Assembly: GCF_020386615.1 (NCBI RefSeq)
Contig: NZ_CP077769.1
Location: forward strand, 4,774,001 to 4,838,000
Source: Chitinophaga pendula
Lineage (GTDB): Bacteria > Bacteroidota > Bacteroidia > Chitinophagales > Chitinophagaceae
Reading direction: 5' to 3'
DNA: 64,000 bases
Part shown: piece by piece, positions 7,734 through 16,522 of the stretch
How the letters are laid out: every line of letters begins with the position of its first letter
Position numbering within the stretch: the stretch's first letter is position 1
Notes under the pieces: generated by a model
Databases searched by the model: none
Seen by the model: the letters and a program-made list of their open reading frames with translations, nothing else
What the model was told of the DNA's origin: nothing
Program-made: the position numbers and the translations under genes

Positions 7734-10088
7734 ATGGCAAAAAACCTTGTTATAGTTGAGTCACCTGCAAAGGCTAAGACCATAGAAAAAATATTGGGCA
7801 AAGACTTTGAAGTCAAATCCTGCTTCGGGCATATCCGTGACCTGGAGAAGGATGACATGGGTATTGACATTCAGAACAACTTCAAGCCAAAATATATTAT
7901 CCCTGACGACAAAGAAAAGGTGGTAAAGGAACTCAAAAAACTGGCGAAAGATACCGATGAGGTATGGCTCGCAACGGATGAGGACCGGGAAGGAGAAGCC
8001 ATCTCATGGCACCTCTGCGAGGTACTCGGCCTCGACCCGGAAAATACCAAACGTATCGTTTTCCATGAGATCACCAAACCTGCCATCGAAAAAGCCGTGC
8101 AGCAACCCCGCCTCCTGGATATGAACCTGGTCAACGCCCAACAAGCCAGACGTATCCTCGACCGTATCGTAGGTTTTGAACTATCCCCCGTCCTATGGCG
8201 CAAAATGAGCATGCGCAACTCCTTGTCCGCCGGTCGCGTACAATCCGTAGCCGTTCGCCTTATCGTCGAACGCGAACGCGAGATCAACGCCTTCACCGCC
8301 GTGAGCTCATTTAAAGTAGAAGCCTTCTTTATCGCCAAAGATATCAACGGTAAGCCCATCACCTTCAAAGCCGAAGGGCCCACCCGCTTCAAAACAGTAG
8401 AAGATGCGGAAAAGTTCCTCCAGCAATGTGTTGGAGCAGCCTACTCCGTAAAAGACATACAGATCAAACCGGGCAAAAAATCCCCGGCAGCCCCTTTCAC
8501 CACTTCCACCCTCCAGCAGGAAGCCAGCCGCAAACTCGGCTACAGCGTTTCCAAAACCATGCTGCTGGCACAGAAACTCTATGAAAGCGGTAAGATCACC
8601 TACATGCGTACCGACTCGGTAAACCTCTCCGAGACCGCGCAAACCGATATCAAAAACGCCATATATAATAACTATGGCGAAAAATATCACCAGCATCGTA
8701 AGTTCAAGAATAAAAACGAATCCGCTCAGGAAGCACACGAGGCCATCCGCCCCACCTACATGGAAAATGCTACCGTAGAAGACAGCGATACCAAAAAACT
8801 CTACGAACTGATCTGGAAACGTACCATCGCTAGCCAGATGAGCGATGCCGAACTGGAAAAGACCATCGCCAAAATAGATATCTCTACCAACCACGAAGAA
8901 CTCACCGCCAGCGGTGAAGTCCTCAAATTCGATGGCTTCCTCAAAATATACATGGAAGGCCGCGACGAAGAAGACGAAAATGACGAAGATAGCCAGGAAG
9001 GCGTTTTACCTCCCCTGCAGGTAAAACAAGCCCTGGAACTCAAAGAGATGAAAGCCAACGAACGATTTACCCGCCCCGCCCCTCGTTATACAGAGGCCAG
9101 CCTGGTAAAGAAACTCGAAGAGCTAGGCATCGGTCGCCCATCCACCTACGCGCCTACTATCACCACCGTTCAAAAACGTAACTACGTAGAAAAACGCGAC
9201 AAAGAGGGCGTAAAAAGAGACCTGCGCATCCTCACCCTCAAAAACGACAAGATCTCTCAACATACCGATTCCGAAAATACCGGTGCCGAAAAGTCCAAAC
9301 TCTTCCCCACCGACCTCGGAATGATCGTCACCGACTTCCTCAACCAATACTTCGACCAGGTAATGGACTATAAGTTCACCGCCAAAATCGAAGAAGAATT
9401 CGATGAAATAGCACATGGCAAAAAGATCTGGAATAAAATGCTCAACGAATTCTATCAGCCCTTCCATAAAGATGTGGAAAACACCCTGGAGAATGCCGAA
9501 AGAGTAAAAGGAGAACGCCTCCTCGGTGAAGAAGCCGAAACAGGCAAACCCATCGTAGCCCGCATGGGCCGCTATGGCCCCATGATCCAGATCGGTAAAG
9601 TGGACGACGAGGAAAAACCACGCTTCGCCAAGCTGAAAGCTACCCAGAGCATAGAAACCATCACCCTCGAAGAGGCCATGGAACTATTCCGCCTGCCACG
9701 CAACCTCGGCTTGTTCGAAGGCACCGACGTCGTAATCAACATCGGCCGCTTCGGCCCGTACGCCCAACACGATAAAAAATTCTATTCCCTCAAAAAGGAA
9801 ATGGACCCCTACACAGTAGAACTCGACGAAATAGCTCCGCTGATCGTAGAAAAACGTACGGCCAAAGACGAACGTACCATCAAAGTATTCGAAAAAGAAA
9901 AAATACAAATCCTTAAAGGTCCATATGGCCCCTACATCAAACAGGGCCTCAGGAACTTCAAAATACCAAAGGAAAGAATAGATCACGCAGCAGAAATAAC
10001 GGTAGAAGAAGCCAAAGCCATCATAGAAGATGTCAAAGCCAACCCACCAAAGAAAAAAGCACCGGCCCGCAAGAAAAAAGCGGAATAA
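7734..10088 (+). CDS. topA: DNA topoisomerase I
   Basis: 784-residue type IA topoisomerase that relaxes negative supercoils. The Toprim domain opens with LVIVESPAKAKTIEKILG and contains the acidic triad TDEDREGEAISWH (about residues 82-94). The central domains carry SAGRVQSVAVRLIVERE, and the catalytic tyrosine is Y290 in ITYMRTDSVNLS. IGRPSTYAPTI follows. The C-terminal part carries two repeats of the topoisomerase C-terminal type (MGRYGPMIQIG, IGRFGPYAQ and KGPYGPYIKQG) instead of zinc fingers, and ends in a lysine-rich tail, as is usual for the phylum. Monocistronic in appearance. Confidence 0.97.
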   Translation: MAKNLVIVESPAKAKTIEKILGKDFEVKSCFGHIRDLEKDDMGIDIQNNFKPKYIIPDDKEKVVKELKKLAKDTDEVWLATDEDREGEAISWHLCEVLGLDPENTKRIVFHEITKPAIEKAVQQPRLLDMNLVNAQQARRILDRIVGFELSPVLWRKMSMRNSLSAGRVQSVAVRLIVEREREINAFTAVSSFKVEAFFIAKDINGKPITFKAEGPTRFKTVEDAEKFLQQCVGAAYSVKDIQIKPGKKSPAAPFTTSTLQQEASRKLGYSVSKTMLLAQKLYESGKITYMRTDSVNLSETAQTDIKNAIYNNYGEKYHQHRKFKNKNESAQEAHEAIRPTYMENATVEDSDTKKLYELIWKRTIASQMSDAELEKTIAKIDISTNHEELTASGEVLKFDGFLKIYMEGRDEEDENDEDSQEGVLPPLQVKQALELKEMKANERFTRPAPRYTEASLVKKLEELGIGRPSTYAPTITTVQKRNYVEKRDKEGVKRDLRILTLKNDKISQHTDSENTGAEKSKLFPTDLGMIVTDFLNQYFDQVMDYKFTAKIEEEFDEIAHGKKIWNKMLNEFYQPFHKDVENTLENAERVKGERLLGEEAETGKPIVARMGRYGPMIQIGKVDDEEKPRFAKLKATQSIETITLEEAMELFRLPRNLGLFEGTDVVINIGRFGPYAQHDKKFYSLKKEMDPYTVELDEIAPLIVEKRTAKDERTIKVFEKEKIQILKGPYGPYIKQGLRNFKIPKERIDHAAEITVEEAKAIIEDVKANPPKKKAPARKKKAE

Positions 10089-10254
10089 CCGATATGCCAA
10101 ATATACGCGCGTGAAAAGGCAGCCATACTGCCCGCTGGAATTTCCGTTTGTTGATTTTAATAGTTAACTTAATAGCAGTATTCGCTTTTCACGCGCACCC
10201 ATACACCCTGTATGATGCTGCACATCCGCATATGCTGCACATTGATATAGTACC

Positions 10255-11127
10255 ATGCACGAAACAAGAGAGATAAACGCCTTATTCCATTTGCTGGACG
10301 ATCCGGACCAGGAAGTGTTTGATACCGTAGCCAGTAAGATCCTCCTTTTTGGGAAAGACATTATCCCCAATCTCGAACATCTCTGGGAAACAACCATAGA
10401 CGAATCCATACAGGAAAGAATAGAACTCCTCATACATCGCGTACACTACCAGGACCTCCAGGTAGCCGTCCGCCAATGGGGCCGCTCCGAATCACCCGAA
10501 CTCCTTCAGGGAGCCATCCTCGCCGCCAGATACCAGTTCCCCGACCTCCAATCCGCACAGATCATGGTCGAAATAGAACGCATCAAACGCAATATCTGGC
10601 TCGAACTCAATAACTACCTCACCCCACTGGAACAGGTCAACGTACTCAATAGCATGATCTATAACTACTTCGGCCTCAAAGGCGAAGAGATCTCCTATCT
10701 GCGCAAAAACCAGTTCTTTATCAACCAGGTCATGGAATCCAAAAAAGGAAACCCCCTGACCAATGGCATCATCTTCCAAAGCCTCTGCGCCATGCTCGAT
10801 CTCCCCGTATATGCCGTCAACATTCCCCGGCAATATATACTGGCCTACTTCGACTCCTTCATCGACTTCGATGTGCCTGGCTCAGAAGATGAAGCCCGCA
10901 TCCTCTTCTTCGTAGACCCCATTCAGGGCCAGATCTACTCCCACCAGGATGTAGAAACTTACCTGAAAAGAGTATCCGTACCCTCCATACCGGCCTACTA
11001 TAAACCACAATCCAACCAACGCATCATACAAACCCTGCTGGAAGAACTCTCCAAATGTTTCCAGGAAGATAAAGATGCCTACAAACAAGACGAACTGCAG
11101 AATCTCGCCAACCTCCTCTCTACCTGA
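10255..11127 (+). CDS. SirB1-like transglutaminase-fold protein
   Basis: 290 residues. The N-terminal part (about 1-95) is helical, with HEAT-like pattern phrases such as LLDDPDQEVFDTVASKILLFG and IDESIQERIELLIHRV. The middle matches the SirB1/Transglut_core2 family: LTPLEQVNVLNSMIYNYFGLKG, then GNPLTNGIIFQSLCAMLDLPVYAVNIPRQYILAYF around residues 165-200. Members have a cysteine-protease-like fold, but their reaction is unsettled. The C-terminus is helical. Follows topA by 167 bp without a clear terminator and ends in a bidirectional hairpin facing the Prc-like protease gene. Confidence 0.75.
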   Translation: MHETREINALFHLLDDPDQEVFDTVASKILLFGKDIIPNLEHLWETTIDESIQERIELLIHRVHYQDLQVAVRQWGRSESPELLQGAILAARYQFPDLQSAQIMVEIERIKRNIWLELNNYLTPLEQVNVLNSMIYNYFGLKGEEISYLRKNQFFINQVMESKKGNPLTNGIIFQSLCAMLDLPVYAVNIPRQYILAYFDSFIDFDVPGSEDEARILFFVDPIQGQIYSHQDVETYLKRVSVPSIPAYYKPQSNQRIIQTLLEELSKCFQEDKDAYKQDELQNLANLLST

Positions 11128-11196
11128 TCCCCTCCCGGATCAGATCATCCCGTTATTCATACCATCAGCCGCCTGCATTTGGCATAAAGCCAAAAA

Positions 11197-11227
11197 AAGT
11201 CCGCTGCCTGTTACCGGCAGCGGACTT
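11197..11227. terminator. Bidirectional terminator
   Basis: A perfect 12-bp stem: AAGTCCGCTGCC (11197-11208) against GGCAGCGGACTT (11216-11227), with seven A on the left. It serves the converging transglutaminase-like and Prc-like protease genes. Confidence 0.85.
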
Positions 11228-11252
11228 ATACTTATACTAAAGGAGTAGTATA

Positions 11253-13391
11253 CTATCTGTTACCTGCTTTGTTGTTCAGGTGTGGCCCGGACATATTGAT
11301 CAAATCATTCATCACATTCACCGCCTCATCCAGGTAGATATCCTTGGACCTGAACTTGATCCAATCCTTATTCCTCGCAATCTTGGCAGAATCTGCTCCC
11401 AACTTGTCCAAATCAATCTTCAGGTTGGAAATACTCAGTTCCTTGATCTTCTCATTCGCCACATCATACTTCTTCAATGCAGCAGCATTTGCTTTCTGCT
11501 CCGCCTTAAAAGTCTGCATATTCAAAGAATAAGATTCCTTCTTCTCAATGCTCTTCAAAGTGTTGATATTCTCATTCACCATCTTGAACGCCTCACTACT
11601 ATTCACACGTTGTGTACTGTTCTTTTTCAATGCATCTACATTCACCGGACTATGCCAGGGTGTATAAGATGCCTTCGGGATCTCATCCCAGGCCAGTGCA
11701 TCCTTGTCCTTACGCTCAGCCACTTCATAATAAGGGTCTGGTAATACGATATCGGAAGACACGCCTTTCAGCTGCGTAGAACCTCCATTCGCACGATAAA
11801 ACTTCTGTACGGTCAGTTTCAAAGCCCCCAGGCTCCCCAGGTCAGCCAGCTTGCCGGGCAACAGGTCATCCAGGTTCAGCATACGCTGCACAGTACCCTT
11901 ACCATAAGTGGTCGGACTACCGATGATCACCGCACGTTTATAATCCTGCATAGCAGCTGCCATGATCTCAGAGGCCGAAGCACTGAACTCATTCACCATA
12001 ATCGCCAGCGGACCATCATACTGCACATTCTTATCACGATCACGCAATACCACGTTCTCGCCACCACGGGATCTCACCTGTACCACCGGGCCTTCTGGGA
12101 TAAAGAGACCTGCCATCTGCACCACATCCTGCAAAGAACCACCACCGTTAAAGCGAAGGTCCAGAATAATACCTTCCACCTGCTCCGCTTTCAGCTTCTG
12201 TATCTCTTTAGCTACATCATCACCGGAACGGGCGCCATTCCTGTCCTGGAAATCAGCATAAAACTCCGGCAGGTAGATATAACCGATCTTGTGTTTTCCT
12301 TGTATAATAGCCGATTTGGCAAAAGTTTCATCCAATACGATCTCGTCACGTACAATAGGCACATCCTTCACCGTACCATCCACACTTCTTACCGTCAATA
12401 TCACCGTAGATCCCTTCGCACCGCGGATCACTTTTACCGCATCATCTACCGCATAACCGGTAATATCCAATGGCTCCTTCCCTTTCTCTGCTACCTTAAT
12501 GATCACATCATTCGCCTTCAGCTGACCTTGCTTCCAGCTGGGACTTCCCGTTACAATACTTACGATCTTGATCTTACCGTCTTCTTCCCGCAGTTGTGCA
12601 CCTATACCAAAGAATTTACCAGACATCTGCTCCTCGAAATAACGTTTCTCCACCGGTGGGAAAAAGTCCGTATGAGGGTCCATCGTAGTAGTAATAGCAT
12701 TTACGTACATGCTAAAACGTTCGTTATCATCCTGTTTGTTCTTCAAACGATCAAAGTAACGGTCGTATATCTGCTTCACCTTCGCACGGGCCTCCACTTC
12801 CAGCTGCACGTCCGTTTTAGGGGTTGTCCCCGCTTTCGCCTTTTCCTTTTCCTTATCACGGATATCCTGCAGGTCGGTCAGCTTCTCCAGTGTACGATAC
12901 TTCAGCACCTTGTACCAGGCATCCTTACGCGCATCCTCACTCCCAGGATAATCCAGCTTGTCAGGGTCTAACACCACCTTATCATCCTTCGTAAAGTCAA
13001 ATGGCTGGTTCAGAATAGCAGGATAGATAGCTGCCGCCTCCGCTATCCGGCGCTTGATAACACCGTTGATAGCCGTAAAACATTCCACCGGTGCTCCCTT
13101 CAACTCATCGTCAATATGAGTGGACAATGCATCCAGACTATCTACATCCTTCTTCAGGAAAAACTTCTTCTCCGAGTCCAGGTCCTTCAAATATTTCGTA
13201 AAAACAGCTTTTGAAAAGGCATCATCGATGGGTTTTGGCTGATAATGTCCCTCCTTCAACACCTGGCCTACCAGGTTCATGATCACCTCGTATTTGCCGG
13301 GAGGATCGTCCGCATGACCCAGCTTACTAAAAGCCAGCACGCCGGCAGATATAGTTAGCAATAGGGCCGGTATAATCACTTTCATTCTCAT
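11253..13391 (-). CDS. prc: Carboxy-terminal processing (tail-specific) protease, S41
   Basis: 712 residues, close to long Prc proteases rather than short CtpA. A signal peptide (MRMKVIIPALLLTISAGVLAFS) sends it to the periplasm. A long helical N-terminal domain (about 30-235) is followed by a PDZ domain (FGIGAQLREEDGKIKIVSIVTGSPSWKQGQL, from about residue 260) and the S41 protease core. The catalytic Ser is S472 in NEFSASASEIMAAAMQDY and the general-base Lys is K498 in TTYGKGTVQRM. DUF3340-like sequence closes the protein. Prc trims or degrades periplasmic proteins from unstructured C-termini and helps control murein hydrolases. A -7 element TAAATTTG lies at 13418-13411, leaving a leader of about 14 nt. 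Confidence 0.93.
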   Translation of the reverse strand: MRMKVIIPALLLTISAGVLAFSKLGHADDPPGKYEVIMNLVGQVLKEGHYQPKPIDDAFSKAVFTKYLKDLDSEKKFFLKKDVDSLDALSTHIDDELKGAPVECFTAINGVIKRRIAEAAAIYPAILNQPFDFTKDDKVVLDPDKLDYPGSEDARKDAWYKVLKYRTLEKLTDLQDIRDKEKEKAKAGTTPKTDVQLEVEARAKVKQIYDRYFDRLKNKQDDNERFSMYVNAITTTMDPHTDFFPPVEKRYFEEQMSGKFFGIGAQLREEDGKIKIVSIVTGSPSWKQGQLKANDVIIKVAEKGKEPLDITGYAVDDAVKVIRGAKGSTVILTVRSVDGTVKDVPIVRDEIVLDETFAKSAIIQGKHKIGYIYLPEFYADFQDRNGARSGDDVAKEIQKLKAEQVEGIILDLRFNGGGSLQDVVQMAGLFIPEGPVVQVRSRGGENVVLRDRDKNVQYDGPLAIMVNEFSASASEIMAAAMQDYKRAVIIGSPTTYGKGTVQRMLNLDDLLPGKLADLGSLGALKLTVQKFYRANGGSTQLKGVSSDIVLPDPYYEVAERKDKDALAWDEIPKASYTPWHSPVNVDALKKNSTQRVNSSEAFKMVNENINTLKSIEKKESYSLNMQTFKAEQKANAAALKKYDVANEKIKELSISNLKIDLDKLGADSAKIARNKDWIKFRSKDIYLDEAVNVMNDLINMSGPHLNNKAGNR

Positions 13392-13410
13392 ATGTTCAGC
13401 ATTGATATTT

Positions 13411-13418
13411 CAAATTTA
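13411..13418 (-). promoter_or_regulatory. Probable -7 element of the Prc gene
   Basis: TAAATTTG on the minus strand fits TAnnTTTG and lies 20 bp before the start codon. No good TTTG is seen at the expected -33 distance, so support is moderate. Confidence 0.4.
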
Positions 13419-13613
13419 CCTATAAATACACCGCTTAGGTGAACAGGCCTCGCTTTTAACAAAACATTAGCCGGAGTATTCCGCTTTTCGCAGGCACCAG
13501 GGCAACACCTATCCTTGCACACAACTGCTGAAATTAACGAAAATAACTGGCATTTGTGCCTATGGCACGATTACGCTGCTAAAATCAGACCAGAACCACC
13601 ATTCCACATCGCC

Positions 13614-14849
13614 CTACTTCACTAGCTTATATATAGCTCCCACAAAACCATTACTGGTAGAAGAACTCGTCAGCATATACAACTCACCAGCCTCATCTTC
13701 CCCCCAACTCAGTATCTGCAGACTTTGAGAAGGACGACCACTCAACTGCAGATCCTCCCGCTGCCATTTATTCCCATGCTGCACCAGCACCCAGGTCTTA
13801 CCGTTATAATCCCCATATACATACTTCCCCTTCAACGCCGGCAATGCCTTCCCCCTATACACATACCCTCCGGTAATACTGATACCCAGGTCATGGTCAT
13901 ATTCATCAATAGGAGCGATCAGTTTACGCTTATCAGCACCCGCCGGCACCTTAAAATCATGGTATCCCTCCATGATCCGCCAGCCATAATTACCTCCTTT
14001 CACGATAATATCCACTTCCTCATACTTGTTCTGCCCTACATCACCGGCAAACAATCGCTGGGTACCCCGGTCAAAAGATATCCGCCAGGGATTACGCAAC
14101 CCATAAGCCCATATCTCCGGCTTCACCCCTTCCTTTCCTGCAAATGGATTATCACGGGGCACCTTATACGGCACACCGTTAACGTCAATACGCAATATCT
14201 TACCTAGCAAAGTGTTAAGATCCTGCCCATTGCCGATCGTACCGTGTTTGTCACCACCACCGCCACCGTCTCCGCTGGCGATATACAGATAACCGTCCGG
14301 ACCAAACACAATATCCCCTCCGTTATGGTTAGACTCCGGCTGCTCAAATTCCATTACAATACGTTTGGATTGTACATCCGCCACATTCCCATTACCGGCA
14401 GATACCGTGAACTCCGCAATACGGCTCTTGTGATTACTCCCCTTCTGCGAAGAAGGCACACTGTAGTACACATAAAACTTGTGATTGCTCTTGAACTGCG
14501 GATGAAATGCAATACCTAACAACCCTCGCTCATCATAACCAGGGTTGATCTTCACCATCTCATTACTAACATCCAGGAAAGGGGTCGTCAGCATCTTACC
14601 TCCCTGTATGATCCATACCTTCCCTTCCTTCTGGCAAATAAATATTCGCCCCGTACCATCCCGCGGTACCCCCAACGCAACGGGAGACAATATACGATCA
14701 GTGATCAGCTGCAACTTCGCTTCGTAAGGTGGTGCAGCAGTAGGTGTAACTGTTTTCTCAGGATCAACGGGTCCATTGGCCTGGCTGACAAACGGTCCGG
14801 TCAGCAAAACGAACATAAGTCCGGTCTTTAATAAGCAATATCTGGTCAT
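13614..14849 (-). CDS. PQQ-dependent sugar dehydrogenase-like beta-propeller
   Basis: 411 residues from ATG 14849, chosen because it gives a clean signal peptide (MTRYCLLKTGLMFVLLTGPFVSQANG); a further ATG-like start at 14885 only adds residues in front of it. The mature part has the glucose/sorbosone dehydrogenase propeller signatures: YDERGLLGIAFHPQFKSNHKFYVYYS, NHNGGDIVFGPDGYLYIASGDGGGGGD, LLGKILRIDVNG, IWAYGLRNPWRISFDRGTQRLFAGDVGQNKYEEVD and GGNYGWRIMEGYHDF. Soluble-type enzymes oxidise aldoses in the periplasm with PQQ and Ca2+. It lies just downstream of SusC/SusD and an ECF system, with a terminator between, so it may act on the same substrate. Binding of PQQ is inferred. Confidence 0.85.
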   Translation of the reverse strand: MTRYCLLKTGLMFVLLTGPFVSQANGPVDPEKTVTPTAAPPYEAKLQLITDRILSPVALGVPRDGTGRIFICQKEGKVWIIQGGKMLTTPFLDVSNEMVKINPGYDERGLLGIAFHPQFKSNHKFYVYYSVPSSQKGSNHKSRIAEFTVSAGNGNVADVQSKRIVMEFEQPESNHNGGDIVFGPDGYLYIASGDGGGGGDKHGTIGNGQDLNTLLGKILRIDVNGVPYKVPRDNPFAGKEGVKPEIWAYGLRNPWRISFDRGTQRLFAGDVGQNKYEEVDIIVKGGNYGWRIMEGYHDFKVPAGADKRKLIAPIDEYDHDLGISITGGYVYRGKALPALKGKYVYGDYNGKTWVLVQHGNKWQREDLQLSGRPSQSLQILSWGEDEAGELYMLTSSSTSNGFVGAIYKLVK

Positions 14850-14940
14850 ACGTGGTATAATAGTATTGAGTATAAAAATAATCATCTTGCTCGCATACTT
14901 CCTACCGTTCGTAACAATAATACCGCCCGGAAATAAGAAA

Positions 14941-14967
14941 GCCCCCTCTGCAATCGCAAAGGGGGCC
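14941..14967 (-). terminator. Terminator after susD-like gene
   Basis: GCCCCCTTTGC pairs with GCAGAGGGGGC around a short GATT loop on the minus strand, followed by TTTCTTATTT. It separates SusD from the sugar dehydrogenase gene, so the latter needs readthrough or its own promoter. Confidence 0.75.
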
Positions 14968-14991
14968 GCGGTTTATGTAATCATTCCAGTC

Positions 14992-16503
14992 TTACCAGCC
15001 TGCATTTTGTTTTACGATACCACCACTGCTGATGATCTCGCTCTGCGGTACCGGCCATACATGATGTATAGCAGGATCAAAGTCACGCGCTGGCCATACC
15101 ACCTTACCATCTGCACCGTGCAACGGTTGTCCGTAAGCAGCCTTTGCATCTCCCCAACGCACCAGGTCCACATGGCGGTTAGCCCACTCTCCTGCCAGCT
15201 CACAACGACGTTGTAACTTCAGCTCCTTCATGTCTGCACCAGTTATCTCTACCAGCCCCGCACGACGGCGGATCATGTTGATCTCCGCATCCGCATTTTT
15301 CCCTTGCATCAGTTTAGCCTCCGCCTTGATCAGTATCACCTCCGCATAACGCAGCAACGGTACATTCAGATCCGTCGTAGGGTGATCCCCGTTCTTACTA
15401 AGTCTCGCACCGTCAGCATAGGTAAATGGCTCCATGTATTTACGGAACTGGTATCCGGATAAGCTCTGCGGCTTATCAAACACCTTTTCCTTACCGAAAT
15501 ATACAAACTTGTCACCAGGCTTCAGGATCGTCGCTTCCCGACGTTTATCACCGGGCAGATACGTATCATACAACTCCTTTGTAGGCATGTAATAACCCCA
15601 GCCATTATAAAGGTCCCATCCTTTATAGTCCAGCATCACACCGGGCAATATGCTACCCCAACCGTTAGGCCCGGATGCCGTACCGTAAGCCGACCAGATA
15701 TACTCGCTGCTCCAGTTGTTGGCAATAGTAAATACGTCTGCAAAGTTATCCAGCAGCTTATGTTTACCGCTCTGCATCACCATGTCCGCATACTTCTCCG
15801 CATTGGCATAATCCTTCTTATAAAGGAACATCTTACTCAGGAAAGCATATGCAGCTGTCTTATGCGGACGGCCATAGTCAGGTCCCTGGTACTGGTCGAA
15901 ATAAGGTAACAAATCCACAGCCTGCAACAATTCCTTCTCCACATACTCATACACCTTGTTCACATTCTCAGAACGGGGAAGTGGTTTGTCACTGCTCATA
16001 TTGTTACGGTCTACTAGCGGTACTCCCGCACGGGCATCACCATAAGTATAGGCCAGCTCAAAGTACATCAGACCACTGAAGAAATAAGCCTCTCCGAGGA
16101 TACGCTTTTTCAGCGCCTCATTCATCGTAATACCAGGCACCTTGGTGATGATATCATTCGCACGTTTGATCACAATATAACGTAGCTGCCACTGACCTTC
16201 GGTATAAGACCCCCCGATGAAACCACGGTTGAAGTTTTTGATGTTATCACCTTCCGCCTTGATCCTGCCCGTCACCATATCATCGCTGGCATTGATGAAC
16301 CACCAGTAACCACGACCGTAAAAGTTCTCATCATCAAATTTCTCATACAAGCTGTTCGCCGCAGATACCGCGTCCTTCTCCGTCTTCCAGAAGTTACCGG
16401 TAGTAGGAGCGCCTTCCGGTACTATATCCAGTTTTTTGCTGCAAGCACCCAGCGTAGCTATCATGCCGATCGACAGGGTCAGTTGCTTTATAATGCTTTT
16501 CAT
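14992..16503 (-). CDS. SusD/RagB family outer-membrane lipoprotein
   Basis: 503 residues. SusD proteins cap the SusC channel and capture the substrate outside the cell. The N-terminus is a lipoprotein signal, LTLSIGMIATLGACSKKLD, with Cys about residue 22. Then come the TPR-like helices of the family (NFWKTEKDAVSAANSLYEKF, RILGEAYFFSGLMYFELAYTYGDARAGVPLVDR) and the C-terminal VPLLRYAEVILIKAEAKLMQ...INMIRRRAGL, both hallmarks. The end AIHHVWPVPQSEI is also typical. It starts 19 bp after the SusC stop, so the two are one transcript. Substrate is not readable; no glycoside hydrolase is adjacent. Confidence 0.95.
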   Translation of the reverse strand: MKSIIKQLTLSIGMIATLGACSKKLDIVPEGAPTTGNFWKTEKDAVSAANSLYEKFDDENFYGRGYWWFINASDDMVTGRIKAEGDNIKNFNRGFIGGSYTEGQWQLRYIVIKRANDIITKVPGITMNEALKKRILGEAYFFSGLMYFELAYTYGDARAGVPLVDRNNMSSDKPLPRSENVNKVYEYVEKELLQAVDLLPYFDQYQGPDYGRPHKTAAYAFLSKMFLYKKDYANAEKYADMVMQSGKHKLLDNFADVFTIANNWSSEYIWSAYGTASGPNGWGSILPGVMLDYKGWDLYNGWGYYMPTKELYDTYLPGDKRREATILKPGDKFVYFGKEKVFDKPQSLSGYQFRKYMEPFTYADGARLSKNGDHPTTDLNVPLLRYAEVILIKAEAKLMQGKNADAEINMIRRRAGLVEITGADMKELKLQRRCELAGEWANRHVDLVRWGDAKAAYGQPLHGADGKVVWPARDFDPAIHHVWPVPQSEIISSGGIVKQNAGW

Positions 16504-16522
16504 AATTCGCTTTCTTTAATGA